Of a stretch of DNA of 64,000 nucleotides, positions 34,651-46,256 are shown piece after piece. The notes under the pieces were generated by a model. It made no database searches. It worked only from the letters and a program-made list of their open reading frames with translations, and was not told the origin of the DNA. Each line of letters starts with the position of its first letter. The first letter of the stretch is position 1. The position numbers were made by a program, and so were the translations under genes. The stretch covers positions 102,403,855 through 102,467,854 of the forward strand of contig CM043943.1 in NCBI GenBank assembly GCA_014529385.2, written 5' to 3'. The DNA comes from Adiantum capillus-veneris (Eukaryota > Streptophyta > Polypodiopsida > Polypodiales > Pteridaceae).

Positions 34651-35210
34651 ATGGAAAACCATCAAAATGATGCTATCTATACAGAGATTCAGGAGAAGAA
34701 GCTATTGCTGAAACAAACACAACCACTTTCTTTTAAAGGAGAGGGTGTTGATATTAAGAAGGATCCAAAAGTATGGATTGAATCTATGAATAATTATTTC
34801 TTGGTTGCAAAGACCACACATGCAAACCAAGAAATGCTGGGGATGTTTCGTCTCTCAGGTGAAGCAAAGTTATGGTGGAAAAAACATTGTTGTGACATGG
34901 GAGTGTTGGAGAACTCCCAGAGTTGGAGGGAGATTAAACATGCAGCAAAAGAAAGATACTTACCCGAGTCCTTCTCATGAAGAGTTGAAGATGAATGAGT
35001 TTTTTAGCTTGAAACAATATAATTTAACCTTGAAAGATTACTATTCAAAGTTTGTAAGGCCTAGGCATTATGCTCCACCAATGACCATAGAGCAGCAGGT
35101 AGCTTGTTTCTATCAAGGTTTAAGATAACCAATCATCTCGCAATTAAAAGCCATGAAACCTGCTACTGTGCAAGATGCTTTGCTACAAGCTAAGCCCTTA
35201 ACACCAGTTC
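34651..35210 (+). pseudogene. Ty3/gypsy gag (capsid region), frameshifted
   Basis: ATG at 34651 (MENHQNDAIYTEIQEKKLLL). Core motifs: PLSFKGEGVDIKKDPKVWIE, MLGMFRLSGEAKLWWKKHC and SWREIKHAAKERYLPESF, then after a one-base shift near 34975 KMNEFFSLKQYNLTLKDYYS, KFVRPRHYAPPMT, EQQVACFYQGLR and a terminal KPATVQDALLQAKPL. This is the retrotransposon gag domain in full order. In-frame stops near 35127 and 35214 end it, and no zinc knuckle, protease or RT follows, so the element is a remnant. Confidence 0.8.
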
Positions 35211-35214
35211 TGTA

Positions 35215-36847
35215 ATTGGACACTTAAGTGTCCTATTTTTCTACTAAGTTTTGGCAATTTATTTGTCAAGCCAGAAAGAAGCCTTTTACACCTTTCTTCT
35301 ACCATAGGTTGGTTATGAGGGAAACAAAACACTGGATTTTTCTCCATATCAAAATACAGTCCATATGGAGAGAATTTTGGTAAGTTCTAGGTCATAAATT
35401 TTAGAAAAATTTCAAGCTATTTTGCCAATAAAATCATAAAAATCTTATATCTTTTTGTAGAGATGGCCTTTTTTATGTTTGTAAAAGCCAAGTGTTAGCA
35501 CTTAGTGTAATAAAACAATGGAATACACTTCAAATATAAGTTTTCAAGTCACATGAGAGTTATAGACATAATTTCATACTTAAGCATGTGGTGAATAAGA
35601 GCATAATTTTGGTCTTCCAAATATCCCCTCATGAAACTGGTACTATTCTAGTGCAATTTGACAACTACAAATGACTTCATATGTTTAAACCAAGAAACTG
35701 CGTATTTTTTGGGCTCTCTAACTCAATTAGAACTCATTGCTTGAACTCTATCTTGAATTTTTTTATCGTGCGAAAACTCTTGAAAATATTGAGTTCTCCA
35801 TAATAACATTGAAACCAAGGTTTTAGGCACACCAATTGTGTATGTACCACGTACTTTGATACATTTAGTTGATCTACGTGGAAATTTTGATATTATTTGA
35901 GGTTTTGAATACTTATGTCTCAAGAATGAAAATATCAAAGTTTTCTCTTATGCAGTTTTGAATATTTAAAATGATTCAATAATTGTTGCATACCAAAGCC
36001 CTTCTACTTTCCACATTAGGAAAATATTGAGCTCATTTTTGGGCCTTTTAAGGGTGCCACATCATCAAAGCTGCAAAAAGAAAGCAACCCGATAAACCTC
36101 TCTAGATATTCCTCAGAACCCCATGATCTGACCTATCATTGTAAAGCTCTTGAAAACTAGATTCTAAAGACCCAAGATCAAAAAAGTTTGGATGAATTAT
36201 ATAAAAGTTATGCCATTTTTTTAAATCAGCTAATTTTTGTTACCATTACGGTAATGTGAGATCACTTTTTTCTAGATCTTTATGAAGACAATGTTCGATA
36301 CATGCATGTTATATATCAATAGATAGCATTTGAAGAATAGATTCTAAATATCCAACCTCTGACAAATTTGGATCTTATTTGCAAAAATTTTACTAGTCTT
36401 CACTTTTTGAAACATGTGCTACATCAGAAAATTCTTACAAGGCCCAAAAAAGAGCTCAAAATTTTCCTAATGCCTTGAGTTTTCAATGGAAAGGTCAAGT
36501 AATGTATCACTTTCTAAAACTCACAAATACATCATAAACATAGTTTTCTTTGTATACAATGATATGCTTGAAATGACCATATCAAACACATGGAACCTTC
36601 CATTATTTTGTATACTCAAAGTCAATTTTTTTGCACATGAAACTTTCAATTATGTATAGCAAAATTATGGAAAAGTTACCTAAAATTTTCTACAAGGTCG
36701 CTCCATTTTTTATTGAGCTTATAAAGGCAATTTCTTCAAAGCATCAATTACAGTCTTACGAGGGTCAACTTGATGAGTATACTTCTTGATCATGGTAGAT
36801 TCTGAAATGTAAGGTTATAGTTTTAAAGGACCCTCTAGCTGACATAT
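35215..36847. other. AT-rich stretch without recognisable genes
   Basis: No protease, RT or integrase motif appears after the gag. I see only short AT-rich frames up to the second LINE copy. Confidence 0.5.
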
Positions 36848-39799
36848 TGTGACTCTTTTACAAGTATTGTGCATGCCATGTTAATGAAGTGATGTGTTAG
36901 TGTTGCTCTCTCCATCCAAGCACTTTCTTTCTCACTCTACATCTACATACAAAGAAATTCTCAAGGAAATGCCCAATATGTTATTCACTTTCCGCTCCAA
37001 CTCAAGTTAAAAGGCTTATTCCATTACAAAGAGTAGAAGAAGGATTTTTTTTTTTTGCTTCTTTGTTTATGTTTCTTTGTACCCTAATAGTTACAAAGAA
37101 AAGCCTGATTAAGTGAGACAATTGTAAATGGAAGTGCTAATGGGATGTCTTTGTATCTATTTAGCCATGCTTGGCCACCTTGTAGCTCATCAAAAGAGAG
37201 AAGCTATGGATCACCTCAGCGGCGACAGACTTATGAAACACTATTAATGTAAGCATTTGTAGAAATACCCTCAAATAAAGGAAGGGTCATATTGAAGTCA
37301 AGAGACAGATATTACTTGAATGATCTACTCTGAGAAGAGTAATATTCCTTCTCATTATGTAAACTAGCTCTCAAGCTTGATTATTATATTAGCTAGCATA
37401 AAGCATGCAAAGAGCTGGAGAGAGTGCCACCATCAGCAAGAATAGGAAATAAATGAAGCTTTTCTCATGGAACATAAAGGGGCTCTCCATTCTCCTCAAA
37501 GCACGTAAGATTTGTAGTAGTTGGCACACAATTGTGTCAACATAATCACCCTCCAAGAGATCAATATCTCAAACATAGAGCTTCATGAATGCTTTGACAC
37601 TATCTCCAAGCAACATAAGTGGTTTAGCTCCTCCCACAATAGAGCTTCAAACAGTGTTACAATTGAAATACCCCACCACTTTCAGATAAATGAATAACCT
37701 CTCTAGCTGGATCAAACTAGTGAGCCATTCCAATTTCCCAGTCGATTTGTTGCACGGTGGTCTCCATCTACGCAGGCGGCTCAATTTCACATAGAACGTC
37801 CCTTTGGGATGTCCCCCACACTCTTCAAGGGGAATTCATTATGATGGGGACTTCAACATGGAGGAATCCATCAAAGACAGATACAAAAAGCTGAGCAAAG
37901 TACTTGAACGGATTTCAAAATTCCTCCTAGACTCTCTCAAGGCCTAGCTTAACCTCTGGGATACGGGGGAGACTGTGTAATTATCCTTTAAAAACTATTC
38001 ACTAGTCCCCCTCTCCAGAAAAGCCATACTCAATAACAGATGCTAGATCTCATCCTCCCTGGTAGGATCCTTCAACCGGTCAAAGTCCAAAGTACATTTC
38101 AACTCTTGCATTTTAGACCACTACCCCTTAATCACCACCATCAATGAAAAACCTAAGAAGGTCAAAAACCATTGGGTTCACACTAATCTCTTGTTATTTA
38201 AATTACAAGCGGTCAAGAATGTCATAAACAATATCCAAACCTCACAATTTAGGAAGTACTCAAGCTCGGTCACTACATGGGCCAAAGCCACAAGAGAATA
38301 TCACGGGACCCTCATCAACTTTAGAAAAGAGTTCTCCAGCATCATGCAAAGAAGAATGGAAACAATATACTAAATCCTCTCATAACTAGAATCTTCTTCT
38401 TCTACATACCCTACCAACCAAGGTCAGATGGCTGAAAACATAAGAAAACTCAAAAACAAGGAAGATCTTTCCACCAAACAAGACTCCGTGTTCTTTAGGG
38501 AATGGTGGATGGGGAAGATTGATGAGCCCTCCAAGCAAATGTTCAAAATACTAAGGAAAAAACAAACCCCCAACGTAGGACTTCCCTAGAACAAGAAAAC
38601 CTAGAGTATGTAAAAAGCCACTTCCATGCTCTCTTGTCTCCTCTTGAAAACGTGACCCACAATGTTCAAAGGGACATGGACCTCATTTGGATCCACAAGA
38701 CATCAGTAGTTCCCCCAGAGCTTCAAGCTCTAGAACATCAACCCTTGTTACTCTAGGATATTCCTATTGCCATAGAGGGCCTCCAACCAAAGAAAACCCT
38801 AGGACTTGATAGCCTACTGAATTTTTTTCAACCTTTGTTGAGAACCTAGACCCAATGCTCCTTCTAGTGTGGAATGAATCTCTGAAATTTTAGGCTCTCC
38901 CCATCTCATTGAATCCAAGCATCATCAAGGTACTTCACAAACAAGGTAGCAAGGATCAATTGAGCAATTGGAGACCCCTCACTATGCTCACCACCAAATA
39001 TGAAATTTTTGCCAAAGCCATCGCCAACAAGATTACCCTAGTTTTTATGAAGTGGCTATGCTCTTAGAAAAAGGTTCCATTAAGGGCAAGAGGATCCTAG
39101 AAGTAGTTATTTTCCTATGAGAAAAATCAGAGCATGCCAAAGAAAAAGACTTAGACTATGTGTTCATCAAGATCAACTTCATAAGGCATATGATTGGCTT
39201 GAGTGGTCTTTCATCCTCCAAAATCTAGAAAGGGTAGGTTTTGGGCCCAACCTTATCAGATATGTATCCACCCTTTTTGGAAATTCCAGAGCAAGGGTCT
39301 CATGGCACTTTGTCTCAGTACTTTGAGGTGAACAGATATGTGAGACAAGGATGCCCTTTAGCTCCTCTTATGTTTGTTGTTGGTGTTCACTGCCTCAACT
39401 ACCTAATAAAGTGTAAGCTAGAACAAGGGATCATTAAAGGAATACCCCTTCTTGATAACAATGGCTAGCAGTGCCTCTGTCAATTTACTAATGACACCAA
39501 CGCACTCCTCTCCAACAATGAGTCCTCCCTCAAGCACTTATGGGTAGGCATGCAAACCTTCGTTCGGTCTAGCCTCGAGCTCCAAAGTAAATCACAGCAA
39601 AACATGCATCATGGCTTCCAAGTCCCCCTTTCATGACTAGCTTGTTCAACAAGGTTGCAAAATCATCAATGAAGGGGAGATCTTCAAATTATTAGGGATC
39701 CCATCGGACTCCAAGTCTCCTTGAAGCAACACTAGAAAGGGGAATTTATTAGGTTCAAGAATAAACTCCATAAATGGGCTGGCCTCCAACTCTCACTCA
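36848..39799 (+). pseudogene. L1-type LINE, copy 2, endonuclease and reverse transcriptase
   Basis: The leader repeats copy 1, with MKLFSWNIKGLS at 37453. Later pieces are GDFNM at 37847-37864 (endonuclease), NWRPLTMLTTKYEIFAKAIA at about 38965-39025, KAYDWLEW at about 39185 (the D of the RT active region), RQGCPLAPLMF at about 39341-39375 and FTNDTNAL at about 39481 in place of the FADD-type catalytic motif. Many stops and frameshifts. The product would nick DNA and prime reverse transcription. The 3' end is missing because a CACTA terminus begins at 39800. Confidence 0.85.
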
Positions 39800-40015
39800 C
39801 ACTATAAGAGAAAAAATCCAGATTCGCCAACATTGCCGCGGATTAACAAATGGAAAAGGAGAGAAAACTTTGCATCTATGATAATAAAGGAAACAATAGG
39901 CACGACAATGATTTGCCAGCAATAAACGCGGTAATTCTCATGGAAATATATCCATGAGTATTATCGCATTTATTATCGTGCTTATTACCACATATATTAT
40001 CACTACACGCTTCTC
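39800..40015 (+). mobile_element. CACTA terminus and subterminal repeats, second element
   Basis: CACTATAAGAGAAAAAATCC begins at 39800, preceded by TCA, a possible 3-bp target copy, inside LINE sequence. GCGGTAAT, ATTATCGC and ATTACCAC motifs follow to 40015. The opposite terminus is not found. Confidence 0.65.
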
Positions 40016-40264
40016 AAAAGTAAATTGGGTGGCCCAAATGAGCAACTTTATTCACCTACATAAAACATATGAAATGCCAATCAAAAAAAATAAACAATAG
40101 ACTTTGAAATTCCAAGTTACACCTTACCTTGATAATTTAAATTACAAATAAAAACAAAATTTTAAATGACTTTTATATATATATGATCATAGAGTTTTTT
40201 GTACCACATTTGCACTTGTAAAAGAAGACTACAAAAAAATATTGTTCTTTTGAAGTCTTTGTCC

Positions 40265-41265
40265 TAGTCTTTGTCCTCATCCTCATCTACACGTACATAC
40301 GTTTGATCATCCTGACTCTACAAGAACAAAACCAAATTAAACAAATTAATAACTCAAAACAATTAATACAATATTGTTTGTCCATACTTACCGCCTATAG
40401 AGATCCAACTCATGAGTCGAATTACTCGCGAGAGTTATGATGGTTATCCAACAACCATTTCCAAGTATCGAATTCTATGTGCCGCTCTTGATACTAGACC
40501 ATCTCTCTGATCAGGTGACTCAGAGTGATATTTACAAAGTTAATAATTTAAAAATATATTCATAAGCTAAAACATTTCCTGAGCCAGTTTAGGGTCCAAT
40601 TTAAAAAAACTTACATATTTGTCCTTCCAAGCAGCTTTGCCTCTGGAACCATAGTGTGTGGGAGTTTGTTTGGCCCAAGCATTTCACTATTGACTATAGG
40701 ATGAGCCTCCTACAGCTTGTTCTCCCTTTTCCTACATTGCCCACTCCCACTTCTCATCTTCCATGTTGCTGCCATGATGGTTCCTTTCTAGATTTCCGAC
40801 CTAGTTGGCCGTTGTGCTCCATACACTTGATTGCTTGTTTTTCAAAAAACAAATATAGCCCTCCAACCACTCTACTGAAAAACGCTCATTTGGGGCATTT
40901 GGAAAGCGAGCATGCAATGCTTCCTTCACATAGCGTGCATGATCTGACTGTTCATTTCTAAATTTTATAAAATGATTCTTACATGTCGCGTGGACGTCGA
41001 GTGTATGAAAGTCTAAAAAAGGCATCAAAATGCTTTGTCTTGTACCATACCAAAGTCGACTTTGCCGCCACACTTTACTCATGTAGTAGTGTCCATGCGT
41101 GTCTGACCCGGGTGCATCATTGTCCTCATCCTCCTTGTTTGGAGTGGCGTTCTCTAAAATAGGGGACTTTGTCCCCCCTCCACCACCAAAACAAGCAAAG
41201 CCACAGGATCCCCCATTGCTCCACCTCTCACGGTGCTTGCTACCCAAAGAGAAACATCGATGCAC
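40265..41265 (-). pseudogene. CACTA TnpA-like protein, second copy
   Basis: A diverged homologue of 18962-20067. The main frame 40801-41265 has CFGGGGG, an acidic DEDNDAPGSDTHGHYY stretch and a C-terminal block ALHARFPNAPNERFSVEWLE. A further piece at about 40614-40672 reads KQTPTHYGSRGKAAWKDKY and ends at a GTAAGT donor, like its counterpart at 18960. Near 40265-40300 a D/E/K-rich end may be the last exon. Stops and frameshifts break it. It lies close to the CACTA terminus, pointing towards it, which supports its assignment as the accessory transposon protein. Confidence 0.6.
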
Positions 41266-41270
41266 GCTGC

Positions 41271-42480
41271 CAGAAGAAGTTTGTCAACAACCTGTGGTGG
41301 GTTGTTGACAATGCTTGGGCGAATCAAGAGTTGACTGGAATGGTGTGGGCCCCTGTGTTGGAAGGGGGGTTGGGCCTTGCAATGGAAGGGGAGTAGGTTG
41401 ATAAGAAGGGAGCATAGAAGGAGGTGCCATCGGTGCGAGGCTCTAGACGTATGAAGTCCCTCGGTGGATCCCCCATGGTGTGGTCTACTAAGAAAGACCT
41501 TAGGCCACAAGCGGCTCTAGAGTATAGCATCCAAACAATCCCTCCTTCGAATGGAGGTACTCATCTCGCAAAGATAGTGCACACTAGAGGTCTGAAGCTA
41601 CCAATAGTGGAGGAACCTGGGTAGATAGATTGGCACTTCCGTAGGTGTAAGAGAGCCATTCTTGCAAATAACAAAAAAACTCTATACTCATTCTTCCAAA
41701 AAATTAGCTCGAGATATGTTTGAATCCATTGCTTGGAATTACCGTCTCAAGACTCGGGTCCACTAGAGGCGAAGTCCACCCTAGATGGGGCCCCATCTAG
41801 GACATGAACCAACCAAAGGAAGAATGACTAGGTTGCTCCTCAGTAGGTGGTCTCTTGTTGGATATTTACATTAAAGGTTCGTAATTACTAGGACCTAGCT
41901 CTTATCTAAATACCTCTATATGCCTACACCCAATCCTCTCCCTCCACATCGCTCTTTCTCTTCCTCACACAGATACATACATACACTCTCACATAGATAC
42001 ACTCACACACATAAATACTATCAAGCCTAAGTAGATACATACATACACTCTCACATACATACATTCACACACATATATACTATTAAACCTTAGTAGGGGC
42101 TAGTAGTGTCACTAGTTTAGACGTGGCACCTCTTTAGATATCATCACAATTTCAAGTCGTAAAACCAAGGGTACATTGCAGTAATCCATACATGAATAGA
42201 ACATAGACCGCATTGCCATGATTAAAAAGGGAATATACCCAAGAGAAAGCTTTCAACCATCTGGTGCTATGCTCCCTTGCTTAGTGTCTGCATACATACA
42301 CATACACACATATATACATATACATATGCATACATATCTACACATAGATACGGGCATATACACACACATATATATGGGCATATACACATTTATACAAACT
42401 CTTGGGCAGGTCTATCTCCCTCCCTCTCTACTCTACTCTATCTCCCCCTCCTTCTCTACTCCATCTCCCTCTCTCTACTC
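41271..42480. other. Low-complexity DNA with a 62-bp tandem pair
   Basis: A 62-bp unit (AGATACATACATACACTCTC...) occurs twice at about 41970-42093. Near 41854 TGTTGGATATTTACA looks like a copia-type LTR start and CCTCTATATGCC like a TATA region, but no LTR pair is present. No gene is seen. Confidence 0.45.
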
Positions 42481-42487
42481 TACTCTA

Positions 42488-42549
<62 letters not shown>

Positions 42550-42712
42550 ACTCCATCTATCTCTCTCTTTACACTTTCTCTACTCTCTCTCTCACTCTAC
42601 TCTATCTCTCTACTCCTTCTCTTTCTCTCTACTTATTCCTCTCTTTCTCTCTATTCTCCCTTCCTCTCTCTCTTTCACCACCCTATCTATCTATGCCCCT
42701 ATCTCTCTACTC

Positions 42713-42802
<90 letters not shown>

Positions 42803-42806
42803 CCTC
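42481..42806 (+). repeat. (TC)n-rich microsatellite block, left flank of the 15-kb element
   Basis: Pure TC runs at about 42491-42545 and 42720-42797 within pyrimidine-rich DNA. A similar block lies at 58100-58240 on the other side of the large element, consistent with insertion into one pyrimidine-rich region. Confidence 0.9.
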
Positions 42807-43807
42807 TGTGGGACGCATGTCTAACCTCACCATCCTATCTTATTGCAGTATTAGCAAGAACCACGATTAATTTGTCAAACCATGGGACGAAGTTGACTCG
42901 ACTAGTGCATAGAGGCTACAAGAGGTTGTCAATCTCTCGAAAAACAACTAACAACTCGTATCCAACTCAAGTGACTGAAATCACCAAAAGCCAATCGCTC
43001 ATCAGCAAAAAATTCACATATGTTACAGCATCAAATGACATCCAAACGTAATGAAACTTCTAGGACAAGTTTATAAGACCTAAGCACACATGCCTATGGC
43101 CTCAAACCCCACTTTAGGTCAAGTTCCAAAATCACGATTATTAATAGCAGTGGATTTTTGACCTAGTCGTTTTTGACCCAGAATGCATCTAAATGCTTAG
43201 CAATGATGCCCCAATATCCCACCTATGCTTAGTTTTTTATTTGAACATGTAAACTCCTAGTTATGATGAAATTAGGCCGCGGGTCGGCGACACCAAAAGC
43301 TACGAAATGTTGTGAATGGCTTACATCAATGTGTAGAGCTCTTACCTGCGGTTGCAGTGCAACAAACACAATCGCAATGTGACAAGCGAGGAGGGAGTAG
43401 GAAGTGCAAGAAGGAGAGGATTGAGTGTCGTTAGCTCACTCTGTGTATTTCTTATCCAAAAACTTAATAAAATCTTTACAAAGTTGGCTTTTATACCTTA
43501 GCCAAGGTCTAAAATGTGTAATGTCTGGCACCCAAGACGTTTGATACTCCACAATTATTGTATTTGCAACCTAGGTACAGTTTGTGACCTATGCTTTACA
43601 TCTTAGAACTCTTATTGAGCTCGTAACACGTTACAATTATCACAATGGCTAAATAAAACGGGAAATTACAATACATGGCCATTTTGGAAAAATGTGAAAA
43701 CTGTGTAACTCCAATCTTTACTGCTTCTTCACTTTGATCTTCGATATACATTTGTACGTCTTCGGTCTTTAGCAGCTTCTCTTAACTGGACGTTGACTCA
43801 GTTAACA
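42807..43807 (-). mobile_element. 3' LTR of the 15-kb element
   Basis: On the minus strand it begins TGTTAACTGAGTCAACG at 43807 and ends CGTCCCACA at 42807. The inverse of TATACCTTAGCC near 43490 provides the TATA box. It contains the AATCACGATTATTAA motif near 43130. Confidence 0.88.
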
Positions 43808-43821
43808 TTCCCCCCTTCCTA
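43808..43821 (-). promoter_or_regulatory. Polypurine tract of the 15-kb element
   Basis: The minus strand reads AGGAAGGGGGGAA directly before the LTR start TGTTAAC. Confidence 0.85.
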
Positions 43822-44959
43822 TTTTAGTGCCCGTCCTCGGGCACTGTTGAAAGGTGTCCCTGGAGGCTGTGGAAGGTTTTTGATGGACTGGTCTTCTTTT
43901 TGTCGTTGGATTTTTTGATGAGGTTCAATTTTCTACAGCATCTTCATTGGTCTGAATAATCGATTTTGAGAGATGATGTTGCATTTGTCCGTTGTAATAG
44001 CATCATGATGCGGTTGTTGTTTATTTATGAAAAATATGTACAAGGGAAGTAGAATGATGAGGTTCTAAATTATGGTCTATTACCAGGATGACCAAAGGAA
44101 AAAAAACCAGTGGAAAAAAAGTGCCTTTGGTATACGCGCATTATTGGAGTACTTATTAGCATGGGAAATATTAATAAAGTGTCCAAGGGATTATTTGTTG
44201 ATAGATACGGATATAAAAAGGTAGCAAATGTGAGAGGGTAGCATGATGGAACATTGGTTTTCCTGTCGTAGTCCACTCAAGGTGCATCGGTGGAAGCAAA
44301 AAAGAGTGTCTACTGCATATGTCCGATGGTGGGACATCGTATTTATGCATACACAAAAATGCATCGAAAACAATATGCTGTGCCAAAAGGATTTTGAGGG
44401 GTCTTCAGAAAGATAGTGTAGCTATAAAAGCATATGACATAGCTTTGCAAGCTTGCACCCCTTTAAGAATGGTTTTCATTGACGAGGATATGTGCTCTCA
44501 TCTTACTGTGCACTGTGCGTGAGTGTTGGACTCTATGACACTCCACCAATTGTAAGTTAATAGACTTTGACTCTTATTTTCATCTCATCTACCATGAGCG
44601 ACACGATTTAGATATGCTCAACTCTTCCGCTTGAGTGTAAGCCTAATAACTACGACTCTTAGCACACAATTTAATATGACTTGAAGCTTTGGGACTAATA
44701 CTTTGCTCTTTTTATGGCTCAGTAGCCCGCCTCTGACTATGCCAAAGAGTGTTTTTTGCACCTGGCAACTTGACTTTTACATTCTTGAGCTTACTACAAA
44801 CATTTCTTCAGGTAAAAGTAAGCTTGAATCCTCAAAAAGAGGATTAGTTAAGGACCAAGTTGGCATTGAAGGTTTCCTTTGCCATACCTGTTTTATCATT
44901 TTTGAATGTGCATTCGCGTTGGTTGGGCCGTCCTTCTTTGAATGCGAAGACTCCATTAT
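43822..44959 (-). other. 3' internal region shared with the element at 62.7 kb
   Basis: About 44030-44700 is a diverged copy of 62709-63345: shared runs include GGATGACCAAAGGAAAAAAA, TATGCTCAACTCTTCC and TTGAAGCTTTGGGACTAA. No coding motif is recognised. Frames on either strand are short and not conserved between the copies. Confidence 0.6.
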
Positions 44960-45793
44960 CTATTTGATTCTCCAATTAGGCATGTTGATAGGAGTCTTTG
45001 ATGTTGTTGTAGGCATTTGCTCACTATTGGCATCTGGCTTTTGACTAGGAGCATTGGAAGTCTTAGGAATCCAAATCTCTTGATGACCTTTGTATCTCCA
45101 TTGTTGACTTTGCTTTGCTCGAGGTTTTGTCAGGTTCTTGAGATCTTCATGCAGGTCTGGTGTAGTTGCAATTGGCTTGTGGTTGACTGGTAGCCAAATC
45201 TTTGTATACCTTGTGTAAAATCCTTGTCCAAGGGGAAGACTCTTTGAGATCCGTCTTTTTCTTGTACCCTCTTGAAAGTTGTGGTAGTCTTTAGCCTCTT
45301 TCGATGTTCTATTGTATACCTGCTTCTTAGGTATTTTAGGAAATTGTCGAAGTTGATACCTTGTGGGCCTTTTGTCTTAGAAGGGACTTGACGTTACTTC
45401 ATATGCCCTAACCTGCGGTTTTGGTACCCATATCTGCCTGTTACCTCTATAGTACTCTTTTTCTTTTAAGCTCCATTGTGATGCTATCCATCCCATGTGT
45501 TCATCTTCATGTGTTGATTCCCTGTCCTTAATCCAAACTAGATCATTGACTTTAACTAAACTACTCAGAACAAACACTTGCTTAACTTTCCTTTGCTTTC
45601 TTGAGTACTTTGGCTGATATACCTTTGCTTTTCTGGGTGTATCCTTAGAGGTTTCAGTTGGGTCAGCAATTGACTTTAAGTTTTGAAATCTTGTCTTTCT
45701 TGAAGAAGCTAATCCATGAAGGTTCTTTGATGTAGAGGCATCTGCTGTCACATCTTCTTTGCTAATCGATGGAGGGTCCACCTCTATCTGCAC
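44960..45793 (-). pseudogene. Basic ORF with three W-[VIL]-P motifs, one stop
   Basis: It opens at 45793 (MQIEVDPPSISKEDVTADAS), has an in-frame TAA at 45377-45379 and then stays open in the same frame to 44960. It is lysine/arginine-rich, with three copies of an aromatic motif: RQIWVPKPQ, KIWLPVNHK and QEIWIPKTS. The first and third follow QWSLKEKEYYRGN and QQWRYKGH, so it is an internal repeat. VLSSLVKVNDLVWIKDRE sits before the first. It overlaps the end of the protease-like ORF in another frame. I cannot assign a family; a nucleic-acid-binding part of a retroelement polyprotein is possible. Confidence 0.45.
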
Positions 45794-46256
45794 AATTTGT
45801 CTTTGATTTTAGTGACTCCTGCAACTCTGAATCTAGCATTAACGGTATCTGTAATTGTTGTTGGCTACCTCTTGGATAAGAGAGTATTAGCATTTTATCT
45901 TCTTTGTAGGCCTTGTGTTGGTCTAACCACTGATGTCCAAGGATGACATCTGTAAGCATTTCCTTTGAAGGCTTCACTTGAAACTTCACCTGCTCTTCAT
46001 GATTTTGGATGCTAAGGGTAGCAACCATTTCTTATTTACTTGTATGCAAACCTTGCATTGTTTTGCTATCATGTTTGCATGGAGTGATCAAGATGATCCT
46101 TTGGATGTTCTCTGCAACCATATTGTATTTTGCTTCTTTATCTAGTAAGACAAATTTAGGAAATTGGGGAAATATTGACAAATTTGGGACAAATGTATTA
46201 AGGGAATTTTGAGGTGCTTGCCATGTCCTTGCAAAACATGAATTAACAAGCACCAA
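45762..46256 (-). pseudogene. Retropepsin-like domain with degenerate active site
   Basis: The frame runs from 46256 to 45762 with one in-frame stop at 46032-46034. PKFVLLDKEAKYNMVAENI (DKEA at 46131-46142) stands where a retropepsin has LLDSGA, and DVILGHQWLDQHKAY at about 45924-45950 matches the DIILGMDWL segment that ends such domains. The spacing between them fits one protease monomer. Loss of S/T-G after the aspartate means it would be inactive. It is the clearest enzyme remnant in the 15-kb element. Confidence 0.6.

Noticed and set aside
33225-37643. Treating the two LINE 5' copies as true LTRs of the gag element
   Set aside because: The copies contain LINE endonuclease coding sequence, do not end in CA, and copy 2 continues into the LINE body; kept only as an open question.
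42100-42120. TAGTAGTGTCACTAG as the right end of the second CACTA element
   Set aside because: It is a local palindrome with no match to CACTATAAGAG and no subterminal motifs beside it.
42218-43051. Long serine/leucine-rich frames of 277, 197 and 140 residues
   Set aside because: They translate the TC microsatellite and then LTR sequence in antisense; no protein is supported.
44703-45044. A 113-residue plus-strand frame
   Set aside because: It is antisense to the end of the W-P-K ORF and its 3' region and shows no domain.
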